Program-made: the position numbers and the translations under genes
Source: Clostridiaceae bacterium
GTDB lineage: Bacteria > Bacillota > Clostridia > DUPQ01
Reading direction: 5' to 3'
Assembly (NCBI GenBank): GCA_012838235.1
Contig: DUPQ01000009.1
Span: forward strand, 29,681 to 93,680
DNA: 64,000 bases
The notes under the pieces: generated by a model
Database searches by the model: none
The model's input: the letters and a program-made list of their open reading frames with translations, nothing else
Told to the model about the DNA's origin: nothing
In this document: positions 1-9,940 of the stretch, piece after piece
Numbering within the stretch: position 1 is the stretch's first letter
Layout of the letters: each line of letters begins with the position of its first letter

Positions 1-386
1 TTTTCTCTCTTTGTGTCCTTCTTCAGATTGGCTTTTATGAACTTGTCCATAAAAGCAACATCATCTATCTTTCCTTCCTCAATCAGACGGTGAATACAAC
101 TGTCTACCGCTTTAGGCCCGAATCCTTTGTTCTCAAGGTATAACCTCATACGATTTTCCGTTTTTTTTCCGTTTAAAAGATAAGCAACCGCCTTTTTATA
201 GCATTGCATCGCTTCGGTTTTATCTTTAATATCCTCAATAAAAGCATTTGATAATGTTTCTTTGTCGTAGATACAATATTTGAAATATGTTTCTTCATCA
301 ATAAAAAGTTGTGTATTATCGGATAAAGTAAGGATATAGTCTTTTTTTAATACTTCTCTTTTTACGATGCTCAATTCATCATTCAT
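1..386 (-). CDS. recX: RecX-family regulatory protein (partial, runs off window start)
   Basis: Reverse strand reads [112 protein letters not shown]..., RecX-like; ATG (386 or 379) overlaps the recA stop. Confidence 0.8.
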   Translation of the reverse strand, partial: MNDELSIVKREVLKKDYILTLSDNTQLFIDEETYFKYCIYDKETLSNAFIEDIKDKTEAMQCYKKAVAYLLNGKKTENRMRLYLENKGFGPKAVDSCIHRLIEEGKIDDVAFMDKFIKANLKKDTKRE

Positions 387-1398
387 CTGCAGCTTCTGTC
401 GGTTGTTCGGGCGTTTTATGCGCTTCAAATGCTGCCCTTATCAGCTTCTCAATCTCTTCGGCTATCTTGGGGTTCTGCACAAGGTAGTCTTTGGCATTCT
501 CCCGTCCCTGACCTATCCGCTGATCTTTATATGAATACCATGATCCGGCTTTATCCACTACTCCGCAGTCCACTCCGACATCAATTAAGCATCCTTCTTT
601 GGATATTCCGTGTCCGTAAATAATATCAAACTCCGCTGTCTTGAAAGGAGGAGCAATTTTGTTTTTAGCAATTTTGGCCCTTGTTTTACTTCCGATGATG
701 TTATCACCCAATTTTATGTTGTCAGCTTTTCTGACCTCTATTCTGACGCTGGAATAAAACTTCAATGCTCTTCCGCCCGGAGTAACTTCGGGATTACCGA
801 ACATTATGCCTACTTTTTCTCGCAATTGGTTGATAAATATGGTTGTGGTTTTGGATTTTGCAACGACAGCTGTGAGTTTTCTTAACGCCTGACTCATCAA
901 TCTGGCCTGCAGTCCTACATGAGCGTCTCCCATTTCGCCGTCTATCTCGGCTTTAGGAACCAGAGCAGCTACCGAGTCTATTACAATTACATCCAATGCT
1001 CCGCTTCTTACCAGAGCTTCACATATCTCCAAAGCCTGCTCGCCTGTATCCGGTTGGCTGACTATAAGTTCGTCTATGTTAACTCCCAGTTTTTTTGCAT
1101 ATATGGGATCCAAAGCATGTTCCGCATCAATAAATGCAGCTTCGCCGCCTCCCTTTTGTGCCTCTGCAATAATATGCAGAGCAACGGTGGTTTTACCGGA
1201 AGATTCCGGTCCGTATATTTCAATTATTCTGCCTCTTGGCACACCGCCGATACCCAATGCTATATCCAAGGATATTGCACCTGTCGGTATAGATTCCACT
1301 GTCATCGCCGTATTTTGACCCAGTCTCATAACAGCTCCCTTACCGTATGCTTTTTCAATCCCGGCCAGTGACGCTTCCAATGCTTTCTTTTTATCCAT
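379..1398 (-). CDS. recA: Recombinase RecA
   Basis: Walker [45 protein letters not shown] at 1398 behind AAGGAG (the ORF track's 1416 start is an upstream TTG). Confidence 0.98.
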   Translation of the reverse strand: MDKKKALEASLAGIEKAYGKGAVMRLGQNTAMTVESIPTGAISLDIALGIGGVPRGRIIEIYGPESSGKTTVALHIIAEAQKGGGEAAFIDAEHALDPIYAKKLGVNIDELIVSQPDTGEQALEICEALVRSGALDVIVIDSVAALVPKAEIDGEMGDAHVGLQARLMSQALRKLTAVVAKSKTTTIFINQLREKVGIMFGNPEVTPGGRALKFYSSVRIEVRKADNIKLGDNIIGSKTRAKIAKNKIAPPFKTAEFDIIYGHGISKEGCLIDVGVDCGVVDKAGSWYSYKDQRIGQGRENAKDYLVQNPKIAEEIEKLIRAAFEAHKTPEQPTEAADE

Positions 1399-1485
1399 AA
1401 TATGCTCCTTTTTCAATCTTTTTTGAATATACCAATATTATATATCATCTTAAAAATACATACAAGGAATATTTTTTCGTAATTG

Positions 1486-3096
1486 CTAATTATTACCAAT
1501 TATGCTCTTAAATTTTGCTCTTACCATATCTATCAGTTCGCGTGCCTGATCGGCTTTCATCAGATATGTAAGGAGCATATATATTCCGGCACCTATACCA
1601 ATCTCAATAAGTATCCATAGAAATTGCTTTATCTTACCCAATTGAATAATTGCCGTTCCGAATATTGCCGGCATAAGAGATATATCCAATAAATATATTG
1701 CTGCGCCCATCATTACCGCACTCATTAATGACTTTAAAATAGTGGGTATATTATCGCGAAAAGTGTATCCTTTAATCCTTGTTTTGAAAAGTAGTCCCAG
1801 AAATACAAGATTGAGTACGGAGGATAGAGAATATGCTACGGGCACACTGAAAATTCCGGCATCGGTCAGTTTCAACAGTAAATAAGCAATGAGGTAATTG
1901 AACACAACACCGATTAAACTTCCCCAGAAAGGAATAATGGAATTTTTGGTGGAAAAATATACTCTGTTAACTATTGTTATAATACACTGCATAACCAATG
2001 CCAGAGAGTAGCCTATCAATAAATTGGCTGCTAATGTAATACCTTCCTGTTCTATCGTTCCGTAATTGAAAAGTACCTGTATTAACGGTTTACTGAGCAC
2101 CGACAATCCTACCGCTGAAGGTATGGCCAGGAATATAACCAACCTTAAGGAGGTATTAATCTTATAGACCACCTCACTTTTCTTATCGGCATCGTAAACC
2201 GCAGCTAATGAAGGCAGCATGGCAATACCTATCGCCTGCGCAATAATACCCAGCGGCATCTGCCATGTCTTGTTGACCAATTCCAGAGCGGTAACCGAGC
2301 CTACATCAAAGAATGCGGTAAAATATCTGGATATTATGAGACTTATCTGCCCCAGCATGGATGTCAGCAATGAAGGTATCGCAAGCGCTATCAACAGTTT
2401 GAAATCCGGCTCTTTATATGCGATTACGGTTGTGTAATTATTCTTGAAATGCTTGAAGGTAAATGCGAACTGGAAAAGAAAATAGAGCCCGGCACATATT
2501 ACAATACCCAGTACTACTTTTTTTACTCCGTAATTATCCGCAACATTATCATTGCTGAATAATGCTATGCTTATAATGCAGGCTAAATTATATAGGCAAG
2601 GTCCGAATGCCGGTATTATAAACTCATTGTATGAGTTCATTATTCCGTTACAAAGCCCGGCAAGCATCATAAAAAAGGCTATAGGCATCAGAATCTTGGT
2701 CAACTGTACCGTTAATTCCAGTGTTTCCGCATCATATCCGGGAACCAGCATGTTTACCAGCGGTTTTGCGAATATAACACATAATATTACTACGACAAAC
2801 ATTATAATGGAGACCAGATTCATGAAAGAACTTACGGATCTCCAGCCTTTCTTTTCTTCTCCTTTTGCCACATAACCTGCCAGAACGGGAATAAGAGAGG
2901 AAGCTATGGCTCCGCCTATCAACATGGAATACATCAAATCGGGAACCTGAAAAGCCGCGTTGTATGCATCGGTAACTCTGGAAAGCCCTCCCATTTTCAC
3001 GGGAATAAGGGCTGTTCTCACAAATCCCATTATTCTGCTCAACAGGACCGAAGCCATTATAAGGAAAACAGTACTTTTAAATCTTATCTCTTTCAA
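1486..3096 (-). CDS. murJ: Lipid II flippase MurJ (MviN family)
   Basis: Polytopic membrane protein with MOP/MviN-type N-terminus (SRIMGFVRTALI...) and typical repeats. Confidence 0.92.
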   Translation of the reverse strand: MKEIRFKSTVFLIMASVLLSRIMGFVRTALIPVKMGGLSRVTDAYNAAFQVPDLMYSMLIGGAIASSLIPVLAGYVAKGEEKKGWRSVSSFMNLVSIIMFVVVILCVIFAKPLVNMLVPGYDAETLELTVQLTKILMPIAFFMMLAGLCNGIMNSYNEFIIPAFGPCLYNLACIISIALFSNDNVADNYGVKKVVLGIVICAGLYFLFQFAFTFKHFKNNYTTVIAYKEPDFKLLIALAIPSLLTSMLGQISLIISRYFTAFFDVGSVTALELVNKTWQMPLGIIAQAIGIAMLPSLAAVYDADKKSEVVYKINTSLRLVIFLAIPSAVGLSVLSKPLIQVLFNYGTIEQEGITLAANLLIGYSLALVMQCIITIVNRVYFSTKNSIIPFWGSLIGVVFNYLIAYLLLKLTDAGIFSVPVAYSLSSVLNLVFLGLLFKTRIKGYTFRDNIPTILKSLMSAVMMGAAIYLLDISLMPAIFGTAIIQLGKIKQFLWILIEIGIGAGIYMLLTYLMKADQARELIDMVRAKFKSIIGNN

Positions 3097-3099
3097 ATC

Positions 3100-4368
3100 T
3101 CATCCTTTCGAAAGTGCATACAAGCGCAATATATTAAGTGCATTAAGGCAGGAAAAATATCTTACCTTATCTCTGTCTCCGCTGAAAGTGTATTCATAAG
3201 ACAATGTTTCCTGCTCGGTACTTATCCCGATATACACACGGCCTACCGGTTTATCCGCAACGGCTCCGGAAGGTCCCGCAATGCCGGTTATGGAAATACC
3301 GACTTCTGTATTATACAGCAGCCGTACACCTTGTGCCATCTCTTTAGCTGTTTGCTCGCTGACCGCTCCGTATTTTTTCAATGTATTACCGCTGACTTTT
3401 AACACGGATTGTTTAATCTCGTTTGAATAGGCCACAACCGAACCTAAAAACACCTTTGATATTCCGGGAACATCGGTCAATAATTCGGATAACATCCCTC
3501 CCGTACATGATTCGGCAAAAGATACGGTAATATTCTTACTCATAAGCAAGTTTGCAGTAACGACCTTGAGTTCAACATCTTTATCGGAATAAATATACTC
3601 CCCTAACCTTTCGTGCAATATATCCAGTATCGGTTTAAGAATTAAATCGGGATCCTGCTTGCCCTTCTCATACCGCGCGGTAACTCTCAGCATTACCTCT
3701 CCTTTTTTCGCATAAGGGGCGATGGTCGGATTGGTCTGAGTTGATACAATATCGGAAATAACCGATTCCATAGCCGATTCCCCTATGCCGAACATACGAA
3801 GATATACCGATTTCAAACCTTCCTGTATCTTACTCTTAAAATAATCAACGACATAATTATCAAACATGGGTTGCAGTTCCCAAGGAGGACCGGGAAGCAA
3901 TATTATTGTTTTATCCGCTCCCTCAACAAAATGAGAAATAATGCATCCCGGAGCCGTTCCGTTATTATTGGGCAATATTAAACAACCCTCGGGATAGTAT
4001 GCCAGTTTCTCATTGCTTGCCGCCATTATATTTATTTTCCTGTTATGCCTTATTGTATTGAAGTATTCTTTTACATTCTCCAGAATTTCCGGATGAAAAA
4101 CCAATTTCAGTCCCAGAACCTCAGCCACAGTCTCTTTTGTTATATCGTCCTGAGTAGGTCCCAAACCGCCCGTAAGCACTACAACATCCGCTCTTTTCAG
4201 CGCAATGTTAATACATTCAGCCAATCTCCCCCGATTGTCACCTACAACGGTATGATAATATACATACACGCCGCATTCGGGAAATCTCTTTGACATGTAA
4301 CTTGCATCGGTATTATCAATCTGCCCCATCAGCAGCTCCGTGCCTACCGCAATTATCTCCGCTTTCAT
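3100..4368 (-). CDS. cinA: CinA family competence/damage-inducible protein
   Basis: MKAEIIAVGTELLMGQIDNTDASYMSKRF...; C-terminal FAESCTGGMLSELLTDVPGISKVFLGSVVAYSNEIK. Confidence 0.95.
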   Translation of the reverse strand: MKAEIIAVGTELLMGQIDNTDASYMSKRFPECGVYVYYHTVVGDNRGRLAECINIALKRADVVVLTGGLGPTQDDITKETVAEVLGLKLVFHPEILENVKEYFNTIRHNRKINIMAASNEKLAYYPEGCLILPNNNGTAPGCIISHFVEGADKTIILLPGPPWELQPMFDNYVVDYFKSKIQEGLKSVYLRMFGIGESAMESVISDIVSTQTNPTIAPYAKKGEVMLRVTARYEKGKQDPDLILKPILDILHERLGEYIYSDKDVELKVVTANLLMSKNITVSFAESCTGGMLSELLTDVPGISKVFLGSVVAYSNEIKQSVLKVSGNTLKKYGAVSEQTAKEMAQGVRLLYNTEVGISITGIAGPSGAVADKPVGRVYIGISTEQETLSYEYTFSGDRDKVRYFSCLNALNILRLYALSKG

Positions 4369-4781
4369 AATTTTGCCGTATTCCTGAATCCGTTCTTTGT
4401 TAGTATCCTGACTGCCGTCTCAATATCATTAACTTTAAATATGACATGTGCGGTATCATCTTCTTTAGCCAAAAAAGCATAAATGTACTCCACCGATATT
4501 CCGTTCTTATGAAGCATTATCAGCGGACGTGCTATGCCTCCCGGCACATTATCGATATCTATCGCCAAAACATCGGTCACACTTACGGAAAAACCGTACT
4601 CCCTCAGTAATTTTTCCGTTTTCTCCGCATCATCGACAATAATTCTTAATATGCCGAAATCCGCTGTATCCGCAATGGTAAGTGCGTTGATATTAATATT
4701 TGCTCGGGCCAATATCGAAGTCACTTCGGCAAGTCTGCCTTCTTTGTTTTCCAGAAATATCGATATCTGTTTTACTAACAT
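4365..4781 (-). CDS. ACT domain-containing protein (tandem ACT)
   Basis: MLVKQISIFLENKEGRLAEVTSILARANININALTIADTADFGILRIIV; ATG 4781 behind AAGGGGTG. Confidence 0.88.
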   Translation of the reverse strand: MLVKQISIFLENKEGRLAEVTSILARANININALTIADTADFGILRIIVDDAEKTEKLLREYGFSVSVTDVLAIDIDNVPGGIARPLIMLHKNGISVEYIYAFLAKEDDTAHVIFKVNDIETAVRILTKNGFRNTAKL

Positions 4782-4791
4782 TTCACACCCC

Positions 4792-6087
4792 TTAAATCTT
4801 TCTTCTGTCAATTATCCGTACAGCTTTTCCTTCACTTCTTTCAATTGATTTGGGTTCCGCTAATTTTACTTTGGCACTGATACCCAATACACTCTCAATT
4901 GCTCCGGTTATATTCCTTTCCAACATTTCAATTTTTCTTACTTCATCCGAGAAAAGATTTTCATTCATCTCCACCCGCACTTCCAGTGTATCCATCATGT
5001 TGATTCTGTCCACTACAATCTGATAATTGGGAGTAACACTGCTAAACTCCAATAATACACTCTCAATCTGCGAAGGAAATACATTTACTCCCCTTATTAT
5101 GAGCATATCGTCGGTTCTGCCCATTACACGTTCCATTTTAACCAATGTTCTTTTGCATCGGCAATCATCACGGAATAATTTAGTTATATCTTTTGTTCTG
5201 TACCTTATTAAAGGCATACCCTTTTTCTTTATGGTTGTAAAAACAATCTCGCCCTGCATACCTAATCCTAAAGGTTGCTGTGTTTCGGTATCCACTATTT
5301 CCGGAAGATAACAGTCTTCATTTATGTGTAAACCGTTCTGCGCACAACATTCCGATGCAACACCGGGACCGGTTATCTCGCTTAAGCCGTATATATCGTA
5401 AGCTTTTATGTTAAAAAGGCGTTCTATTTCCTTTCTCATATTCTCGCTCCACGGTTCCGCTCCGAAAAGTCCCGCCTTTAAAGAAATGTCATCAACGGTA
5501 ACACCCGCTTCGGTCATAACTTCGTATAAATGGAGCATATATGAAGGGGTGCAAGCTATAACCGTGGGTTTTAAATCAATGAGAAATTCCACCTGCCTTC
5601 TGCTGTTCCCGCCTGAAATAGGTATAACTGTGGCACCCAGTCTCTCCGCACCGTAATGTGTTCCCAGTCCCCCGGTAAACAAACCGTATCCGTAAGCCAC
5701 TTGAACAACATCATTTACATCAGTGCCTATTCTTGCAAAACACCTGGCCATCACATCCGCCCATGTATCGATATCTTCTTTTGTATAAGCAACAACTATT
5801 CTTTTTCCCGTTGTTCCCGAAGATGCATGAACCCTGACTATCTTATCCATGTCCACGGCTACCATACCGTAAGGATATGTTTCTATCAGATCGGCCTTTG
5901 TGGTAAAGGGAAGTTTATGTAAATCTTCATACCCTCTTATATCCCCGGGCAGCAGCCCTATAGATTCCATTTTTCTTCTGTAATATGCAACATTATCGTA
6001 AACATGTTTTACGGTTTCTACCAATCTTTTACCCTGTATTGTACGCATCTCATCAAGTGAAATACTCTCAACCCTGTCGCGGATCAT
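4792..6087 (-). CDS. paaK: Phenylacetate--CoA ligase family protein
   Basis: HASSGTTGKRIVVAYT, YGLSEITGPGVASEC, RYRTKDIT motifs of the PaaK adenylate-forming family. Confidence 0.92.
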   Translation of the reverse strand: MIRDRVESISLDEMRTIQGKRLVETVKHVYDNVAYYRRKMESIGLLPGDIRGYEDLHKLPFTTKADLIETYPYGMVAVDMDKIVRVHASSGTTGKRIVVAYTKEDIDTWADVMARCFARIGTDVNDVVQVAYGYGLFTGGLGTHYGAERLGATVIPISGGNSRRQVEFLIDLKPTVIACTPSYMLHLYEVMTEAGVTVDDISLKAGLFGAEPWSENMRKEIERLFNIKAYDIYGLSEITGPGVASECCAQNGLHINEDCYLPEIVDTETQQPLGLGMQGEIVFTTIKKKGMPLIRYRTKDITKLFRDDCRCKRTLVKMERVMGRTDDMLIIRGVNVFPSQIESVLLEFSSVTPNYQIVVDRINMMDTLEVRVEMNENLFSDEVRKIEMLERNITGAIESVLGISAKVKLAEPKSIERSEGKAVRIIDRRKI

Positions 6088-6243
6088 AAAATGACGTCCT
6101 CCGTTTTATAGTATTTTACTCTTATACAGATTAAAAATCAATGAATAACTCCGTATTGCATTCAAGGGCTGCTCATACCTCATGAATAGAACTCTTGGTA
6201 ATTTTAAACATCTGTGATAATATAGTTGAGGGAGATTACAAAA

Positions 6244-7155
6244 ATGAACAAAGACTATTTTTCTATTATAGGTAAGAGCGGCGCCTTTTTTGTGTTTAAG
6301 CCGCATATAACGGATAATCCCGATTTTATACTGGTCGTAGCACCGGGATTGGCGGAGCATGCCGCAAGGTATGCAAGATTATCGGAGTTTATGAAGAATC
6401 ATAATGTACAGTTGTATTGTATAGACCATATCGGTCACGGTGTATATACCGAAAGTCTCGGCATTTGGCCTGTTGACGGATTTTTCGAGTGTGTAAGCAA
6501 TATGAACTCATTGGTGGAATATGTCCGCAAGCAACATCCCGATAAGAAAGTTATTCTTTTCGGACACAGCATGGGTTCTTTTATGACTCTGGCATATGCC
6601 GAGCGATATGCCTCCAACATTGACGGATGTATATTATCGGGAACCAATGACCAACAACCTTCTCTTGTACTGGGTGCCGGAAGGTTTATTGCCGCACTTC
6701 AGGAGTTGTTTATAGGGAGGAATAAACCGTCCGGGATTCTTAATGCATTGTCTTTCGGAGCATACAATTCACAGTTTAAACCCAATCGTACGGAATTCGA
6801 CTGGCTTTCAAGAAATGAATCGGAAGTGGACAAATATGTTGAGGATCCGTTATGCGGATATGTTCCGTCGGTCGGAATGTTTAAAGAACTGTTTAAGGGT
6901 TTGTCCGTTATTTACAAAAAAGAAAGCATAGCAGAAATCCCGAAAGAACTTCCGATACATTCATTCTGCGGCTCCGATGACCCCGTAGGAGGTAATTCCA
7001 AAGGACCGCTTGCTCTTGTTGCAAGGTTGCAGAATGCAGGCATTAAAAATGTAACATCACGTATATTTGAAGATATGCGTCATGAATGCCTTAACGAGCT
7101 TGGAAATGATGCCGTTATGAAGCATGTTTATGAAGTGTGTAAGGATATGATTTAA
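6244..7155 (+). CDS. Alpha/beta hydrolase (monoacylglycerol lipase-like)
   Basis: GHSMGS nucleophile elbow, HGVYTESLG, C-terminal MRHECLNE; ATG 6244 behind AGGGAG. Confidence 0.88.
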   Translation: MNKDYFSIIGKSGAFFVFKPHITDNPDFILVVAPGLAEHAARYARLSEFMKNHNVQLYCIDHIGHGVYTESLGIWPVDGFFECVSNMNSLVEYVRKQHPDKKVILFGHSMGSFMTLAYAERYASNIDGCILSGTNDQQPSLVLGAGRFIAALQELFIGRNKPSGILNALSFGAYNSQFKPNRTEFDWLSRNESEVDKYVEDPLCGYVPSVGMFKELFKGLSVIYKKESIAEIPKELPIHSFCGSDDPVGGNSKGPLALVARLQNAGIKNVTSRIFEDMRHECLNELGNDAVMKHVYEVCKDMI

Positions 7156-7156
7156 G

Positions 7157-9274
7157 TTAGTTTATTACGGTGAGTTCGTGAAGAGCTCTTGTACAGCAGG
7201 TATAGAAGAGGTGTAATTCCTCTTCTTTTTTAAACCTGTCATTTTGTGTATCCAGTACGATTACGGCATCAAACTCCAGCCCTTTTGTAAGATAAGACGG
7301 TATAAGCACCGCACCGTATGTATAGGTTGTACTCTTTTCGGTAACTCTGTTGATTTTCGCATCCTTGAGATAGGGTTGAAGTTTCTTGGCAAATGCCTCA
7401 GTTCTGGTTATAACGGCGAGGGAACGATGACCTGATGCTCTGTACTTCGATACTTTATTAATTACCGTATTTGCTATTACATCCAAGTCGGCAGTATTTA
7501 AGTTTAAAATCTCCGGTTGTTTCCCCTGCCTGTTAAAATATTTAATATCAAGATTGTCTTTCAGCATATCGTTACAGAATTTCGCAATCTGATATGTGGA
7601 ACGATAACTCTTATCCAGTTTTACCGATCTGGCACCTTTGAAAATATCCTTATCGTTGACTTTTTCCTGGTAGTGATTGATTTTCTGATTGATATCACCC
7701 AGTAAGGTCATATGACATTTTCCGAACAGTAATGATATGACAAGCTTTTCGATATAGGAATAATCCTGAAATTCATCGATTATTACATGCCTTATATCAC
7801 TGAAATTGTATTTATTACCCAATAGCAGTCGCAAATAGATTAACGGTGCAGTGTCCTCGGCATATATGTAACCGTCACGAAGTCTTTTCAAAAAATCCGA
7901 ACTTATCTTTGCCGAATAGCTGTGCGCCAGGAATTGAGCATAAATCATTTCAAAATCCGCCGATACCGACATATCGACAGCCTGATAAATCCTTTTGCAA
8001 CTATCTCTTAACTCTTTGAATCCTTTTGACATATCCAATTCATCGGCTTTAACTTTACGCACATATTCCAATCTTAAGTTTCGGATAACCGGGAATATCC
8101 GTTCATTAAGCACTATCCTTATCTTAGCCAGTCTGGTCATTACATCGTTAAAAGAATATTCGTTATAGAACAGGTCTTCAAACTCCCGTTTTGTAAAAAT
8201 CGTAATTCCGTCAACAATAAGGTCTTTAAAAGGAAAGTCACCTTCGGAGATAAGTTCCGTGTAACTCTTAAGTTTGTTTGCAAAATCTACTGAATACTTA
8301 AGTCTTAAAACATCAATATCAATATATTCGTTATCCAACAGCACATCTTCCAATTCCACATATTTGGATATAAGCACTCTTCTGTCGGATAAGATATGAT
8401 ATGCCAGATTTCTGAATGTAGACATCCTTATATTCTCTTCACCCAACTCCGGCAATACTTCCGATATATAGTCGTTAAATGTTTCATTGGGCGAGAATAT
8501 GATTATCTGGTTATTCTGCAATTCATTCTTATATTTATACATAAGCCAGGCGGCTCTGTGCATTGCTATGGAAGTCTTACCGCAACCTGCCGGTCCGTCC
8601 ACTATGATTGTACTGTAAGTGCTCCTTATGGCTTTATTCTGTTCTTTCTGTATGGTTTCCACAATATTACTCATCTTCGAGTCTTTGGACTTACTTAAGA
8701 TATCTTTTAAGATATCATCGTCAATCATTAACGAAGAATCGAACATAGCATGTATATTGTTATATAAAATGTCAAATTGTCGCTTTTTAGACATCTCACC
8801 GTAAATTCTACCGTCGGGAGCGTCATAATACACATTTCCCAATTCGTTTTCATAGAACAGGCTGCATATATTTGCTCTCCAGTCAAAAACCAGATACTGC
8901 CCTTCATCATCGGTCAGACTGAACTTTCCGATGTATATGTTCTCTACATCCTCTTCATTTTGTTCCTGAAAATCTATTCTGCCGAAATACATGCTTCTTT
9001 GAAGCAGATACATCCTTCTTACTTCTTTTTTAATTGTTTCGGTTTTGAAAAAGTCGTATTTGATGCTTTCCAGGTAAGGCATATTTTCTATGGCATCATG
9101 AAAATCCGCGGGATTTCGCTTTCCGCTTTCCCACATCATCTGATTACTTTTTCTTAAAGAATCAATACTTTGTTTTAAAGATACCTCAAGGTCCTCAATC
9201 CTTTTTGACAGCTTGGCATAGACCTCATTCAATCTATCCTGTTCGAATATCTTGTCCTTTTCAGTGATGCTCAT
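7157..9274 (-). CDS. HelD/UvrD-like superfamily 1 helicase (RNA polymerase-associated type)
   Basis: IVDGPAGCGKTSIAMHRAAWLMY Walker A, HVIIDEFQDYSYIE Walker B, N-terminal coiled coil, C-terminal TRAL motif VI. Confidence 0.88.
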   Translation of the reverse strand: MSITEKDKIFEQDRLNEVYAKLSKRIEDLEVSLKQSIDSLRKSNQMMWESGKRNPADFHDAIENMPYLESIKYDFFKTETIKKEVRRMYLLQRSMYFGRIDFQEQNEEDVENIYIGKFSLTDDEGQYLVFDWRANICSLFYENELGNVYYDAPDGRIYGEMSKKRQFDILYNNIHAMFDSSLMIDDDILKDILSKSKDSKMSNIVETIQKEQNKAIRSTYSTIIVDGPAGCGKTSIAMHRAAWLMYKYKNELQNNQIIIFSPNETFNDYISEVLPELGEENIRMSTFRNLAYHILSDRRVLISKYVELEDVLLDNEYIDIDVLRLKYSVDFANKLKSYTELISEGDFPFKDLIVDGITIFTKREFEDLFYNEYSFNDVMTRLAKIRIVLNERIFPVIRNLRLEYVRKVKADELDMSKGFKELRDSCKRIYQAVDMSVSADFEMIYAQFLAHSYSAKISSDFLKRLRDGYIYAEDTAPLIYLRLLLGNKYNFSDIRHVIIDEFQDYSYIEKLVISLLFGKCHMTLLGDINQKINHYQEKVNDKDIFKGARSVKLDKSYRSTYQIAKFCNDMLKDNLDIKYFNRQGKQPEILNLNTADLDVIANTVINKVSKYRASGHRSLAVITRTEAFAKKLQPYLKDAKINRVTEKSTTYTYGAVLIPSYLTKGLEFDAVIVLDTQNDRFKKEEELHLFYTCCTRALHELTVIN

Positions 9275-9364
9275 AAACGCCCCTTGCTAAAGATACAATA
9301 TGCATTAACCATAATTATACCTTAGTTTTGCTCATATAGCAAACGGGAAGTTTAACGGACAGAG

Positions 9365-9940
9365 TCAAACTGTGTAGTTGTATCCGGCTTCAAATGCCTT
9401 TATATTCATATCGATAAAAGCGGGTTTTGCAATCTTTTTCAAAGCTTCCAGCCATATTTCTTTTTCTATGTCGGAATCTCTTGCCATGCGACCTATCAGA
9501 ACCGAGTTTACCGTTCTTATAGAACCCGATTGTTCAGCCAATACCGAAGCATCCATGAAGATACAGTTATCTACCCTTCCGGTAAGCTCAGAAATAATAT
9601 CATCAGGGTATTGCATGGAAGATGTAATTACAGGCATAGGATCTATCTTTTGTGTATTACTTATGAGAATACCGCCTTTTTTAAGATAATGAGCCCACCT
9701 CAGAGCTTCCAGCTGTTCAAAAGCGATAAGTACATCGGCCTCTCCAACAGGTATTATGGGAGATATTACTTCTTCGCCGTAACGCACATATGTTATAACC
9801 GAACCGCCTCTTTGCGCCATACCGTGTACCTCGGAAACTTTTACATCAAAACCTTTCAGCGTGGCTGCTTCTCCTATTATTGTAGAAGCAAATAGTGTAC
9901 CCTGTCCGCCCACCCCTGCTATTACAATTGACTTAACCAT
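9365..9940 (-). CDS. iorB: Indolepyruvate oxidoreductase subunit beta
   Basis: VKSIVIAGVGGQGTLFASTIIGEAATLKGFDVKVSEVHGMAQRGGSVITYVRYG; ATG at 9940 overlaps the iorA stop. Confidence 0.93.
   Translation of the reverse strand: MVKSIVIAGVGGQGTLFASTIIGEAATLKGFDVKVSEVHGMAQRGGSVITYVRYGEEVISPIIPVGEADVLIAFEQLEALRWAHYLKKGGILISNTQKIDPMPVITSSMQYPDDIISELTGRVDNCIFMDASVLAEQSGSIRTVNSVLIGRMARDSDIEKEIWLEALKKIAKPAFIDMNIKAFEAGYNYTV

Noticed and set aside
429-1371. Several plus-strand ORFs across recA
   Set aside because: Overlap recA entirely; translations are low-complexity antisense products.
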